A DNA stretch of 64,000 nt from Andrena cerasifolii. Lineage: Eukaryota > Arthropoda > Insecta > Hymenoptera > Andrenidae. The position numbers and the translations under genes were made by a program. The stretch covers positions 16,021,011 to 16,085,010 of the forward strand of contig NC_135125.1 of assembly GCF_050908995.1 (NCBI RefSeq), written 5' to 3'. This document shows, piece by piece, positions 61,570-64,000 of the stretch. The notes under the pieces were generated by a model that searched no databases, had not been told where the DNA came from, and saw only the letters and a list, made by a program, of their open reading frames with translations. Numbering within the stretch: the first letter of the stretch is position 1; every line of letters starts with the position of its first letter.

Positions 61570-61955
61570 CCTTTAGTGGGCTGGATTTTTTTAATTGAGA
61601 TTGTAAATTTTTTTTACTTAAAATTTATGCAAATATACAACTAACATGTTCGGCAAAGTATACAAATTTGCTAAATTTGTACTTTAGTGTTTCTAGGGGT
61701 TTTTGATGTCGCTAATCGCGATCCTGAAGCCAGATTATCTAAATTTTATACAGTTTGCCAACCTGAAAAGGCCCAAATGAATAACAGCAGGTAGATTCAT
61801 GTATGAAACTTTCCTTTGGCGTTTCCTCCAGCTAATGACACACACACACACACACACACATGTGAGCGTATATGTATATAAAATATACTTATGTATGCGA
61901 ATTAAATAGTTGTCTATCTTGGGCCGCATTAGTGGCCACCCCGGCTCTCTAAAGG
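61570..61955. mobile_element. piggyBac-type MITE flanked by TTAA, with CA microsatellite inside
   Basis: TTAA lies at 61,566-61,569 and 61,956-61,959. The left end CCTTTAGTGGGCTGG and the reverse complement of the right end CCTTTAGAGAGCCGG match at 12 of 15 positions. There is no transposase frame. The interior is AT-rich and contains a (CA)n run at 61,838-61,860. It is a different family from the TTAA element at 18,607. Confidence 0.6.
61838..61860. repeat. (CA)n microsatellite
   Basis: About eleven and a half uninterrupted AC units, followed by TGTGAG. Confidence 0.95.
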
Positions 61956-62257
61956 TTAAGTGAGAAACCACCCCTTTTATCCGAGCCGCCCCCTTTACAT
62001 ATGCGCTTATAATATTTAAGAAAATGTTATACCGTTTCTGAAAGTCTATACATCTTTCGCAAAGAATTTTCGAAAAAAATTTTTTTTAAGAAAATTAAAC
62101 ATCCTTTTTCAGAATTTTTTTTTTGATCAGATGAATAGAAGCTTCTTTCTATTCCAAATCCAACAATGTGTAACTATGTATAATTGTGGCGGTTTTTCCC
62201 TTAAAGTGCAAAGTTCTTAGGTTGGTCCAACAAATAAAAAAATATATATAAAAAAAC

Positions 62258-63134
62258 TATTTTAAGTTAAACGATTTTATTTAAAATGCATTAAAAACTA
62301 AATTTAATTTTTTTCATGTACTACAATTTCGATGGTGTTTTTTCACTCTAAATAAAATAGTGGAGCCGGATATATCGTAAAAGAATATGAATTAATTTAC
62401 TACGAAATCAAGCATCAACATGAATTTGTTGTGACATATCCTGCTCCACGATTTTATTAAAATGGTCATTGCTGTTTACGCGCCGATAAATTAAGCGATT
62501 ATCGGGAATTTATTACGAAGAAAAGAAATTATAATGGTATAAAACTGCTATATATGTTATTTATTAAACTACATTTCTACGTAGAAAATATAAATATAAC
62601 CAAATAAACATTTTCTTATTAATTTTAAATATAAATCATTTGTAGTCCCGGCGATAACGACAGTCATAGTGATCAAGAATCTATGTTTTGGATTTTTGGT
62701 TCTGATATATGTAACAGCTGGAATTATTTGCACCAGCGCGGCCTCACTTTTCAAACCTGTCATCAAGACCGGTTATAAAAGCATTTTAAAAACATTAATT
62801 TTATTATTTTTATAATTTTTTCTTACCGTAGAAATGTAGTTTATAAATAGCCAAAAGTTTTATACCATCACTATGTATATTCCGAAAATCGCTTAATTTA
62901 TCGGCGCGCAAACCGGAATGACCACTTAAATAAAATCATGGAACAGGATAATATGTCACAACAAATTCATTTCGACGCTTGATTCTGTAGTAAATTGATT
63001 CATATTCTTTTACGATACATCCTGCTCCACGATTTTATTTAGAGTGAAAAAACACCATCAAAATTGTAGTACAAGAAAAGAATTATTTTTTAGTTTTTAG
63101 TGCATTGTAAATAAAATCGTTTAACTTAAAATTG
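62258..63134. mobile_element. Foldback element with ~310-bp inverted arms
   Basis: The left arm (62,258-62,581) and right arm (62,828-63,134) are inverted copies with scattered mismatches. Shared blocks include TTTTAAGTTAAACGATTTTA, GGTGTTTTTTCACTCTAAAT, TCGTAAAAGAATATGAAT, ATGAATTTGTTGTGACATAT, GCGCCGATAAATTAAGCGAT and AAACTACATTTCTACG. The ~246-bp centre contains a GC-richer segment (near 62,650-62,775) that may be captured sequence. There is no reading frame for a transposase. Arm divergence shows it is not recent. Confidence 0.8.
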
Positions 63135-64000
63135 TTTTTTTTTTAATATTTTTTTTATTATTTATTTTTTAGTGTCTAAGTTTTGATTTGTGGTTATAGG
63201 CTGATTTCAAGTCAGTTTTCTCACAATGTATTGTATCTTTTATCATATTTAAAGTACTATATTTTTCTGGAAAAAAGTTGGCAATCCTAGCTACAGATAT
63301 TTTCTTTAAAACGCATGAATTGATGTGTCTGGTGGAACAAGTAGATACGCGATATCGACCATAGATTTAAAACAGTTTATACTTGGAGAAATACAAGCCC
63401 AACGTACGAAATGCAAAGTGTTTACGTTACGCATTCGGCACCACCGACCGGTGTCACATTACACTTCTTTAGGAGTCATCGAGTTCCAGGAAAATACGCC
63501 ACGCTGCGCCATAGACTGTGATGGCGGCGAGGGTTGGAATGTTACTCGCGGTCCTTATCTAACAATAAGCAAAATGGTCGACGGAAATTTTCTTCGAGGA
63601 TCGTGGTAGCTTGGCCTCCAACGAGGGACGAAGAAATACAAGGAACTTTGATTGATATCTTTAATTGGGGTCTCATGGAGGTAAACAAAAAAGCGATGTT
63701 GTAAGAGTGAATATGCTCCACAAATTTCTTGGATTCGGGGGCTTTGTCGCATATTAGTTCTAATAATATCGAGATCTCCGAGATCTTCGTTTCTAGGGGG
63801 GGTCTCAAATGTAGCCGAGCAGTGATTCTGGGCATGAATGTGACTTAGGCCCCTCGAAATGCCCTTCAGGAGACCAATTAGACAGGTACCCTTCTAGTAC
63901 CCAAAAGTTGTCAAATTTCGTATTTCGCAGCGAAAATTGTTTCTAGGGGGGTTTCCAACAAAAATGGTGGTTATCTTAGGCGTCTTATTATGTGGGATAG
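63135..64000. other. No supported gene
   Basis: A T-rich stretch follows the foldback element. A 94-residue + frame (63,325-63,609) has no recognisable domain. The G-run phrase TTTCTAGGGGGG appears at about 63,790 and 63,940 (and as TTTCTAGGGG near 61,690), suggesting a small duplicated unit. Confidence 0.45.

Noticed and set aside
1..64000. CRISPR arrays, bacterial operons, rRNA genes
   Set aside because: None visible; introns, eukaryotic tRNAs and MITEs exclude a prokaryotic reading of this window.

Overview
The window is animal nuclear DNA, almost certainly insect. It has GT-AG introns, compact intron-split housekeeping genes, eukaryotic tRNAs and many short non-autonomous transposons. 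The CpG-rich, compositionally patchy sequence and the protein sequences fit Hymenoptera (bee, ant or wasp) best, but no single marker proves the order.

The layout is lopsided. Positions 1-38,000 hold no protein-coding gene I can support. The frames there are short, overlap on both strands and show no conserved domain. This gene desert carries several MITE-like elements with visible terminal inverted repeats, two of them bounded by piggyBac-type TTAA sites. It also has low-complexity tracts, a long polypurine block, and an unusual set of three identical CTATAAATAG motifs on one strand at 7.2-8.2 kb.

The right half is gene-bearing. (1) A secreted Glu/Lys/Ala/Pro-rich protein of 463 residues is encoded on the + strand at 42,114-44,046. 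A TATA promoter and non-coding first exon about 4 kb upstream are proposed. (2) tRNA-Asn (+) and tRNA-Trp (-) lie at 47.0-47.4 kb. (3) Seven exons on the - strand (49,028 to 47,671) encode a putatively N-myristoylated AGC-type protein kinase resembling S6KL. Its C-terminal exons were not found. (4) Cytochrome c oxidase subunit 6A is on the + strand (50,518-51,196, three exons), divergent from the kinase. (5) A very large (about 1,800 residues), mostly disordered protein with a C-terminal MYND zinc finger is on the - strand (52,063 to about 59,606). It has a 33-bp/11-residue Gln-Asn repeat array and two possible N-termini.

From 59.8 kb to the end the sequence becomes AT-rich and element-dense: a second copy of a GTATCGATAC-rich repeat, a piggyBac-type MITE carrying a CA microsatellite, and an ~880-bp foldback element with ~310-bp arms.

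The kinase and COX6A start about 1.5 kb apart head to head. COX6A and the MYND gene converge. The kinase acts in signalling and COX6A in mitochondrial respiration; apart from their arrangement, no functional link between the genes is visible.
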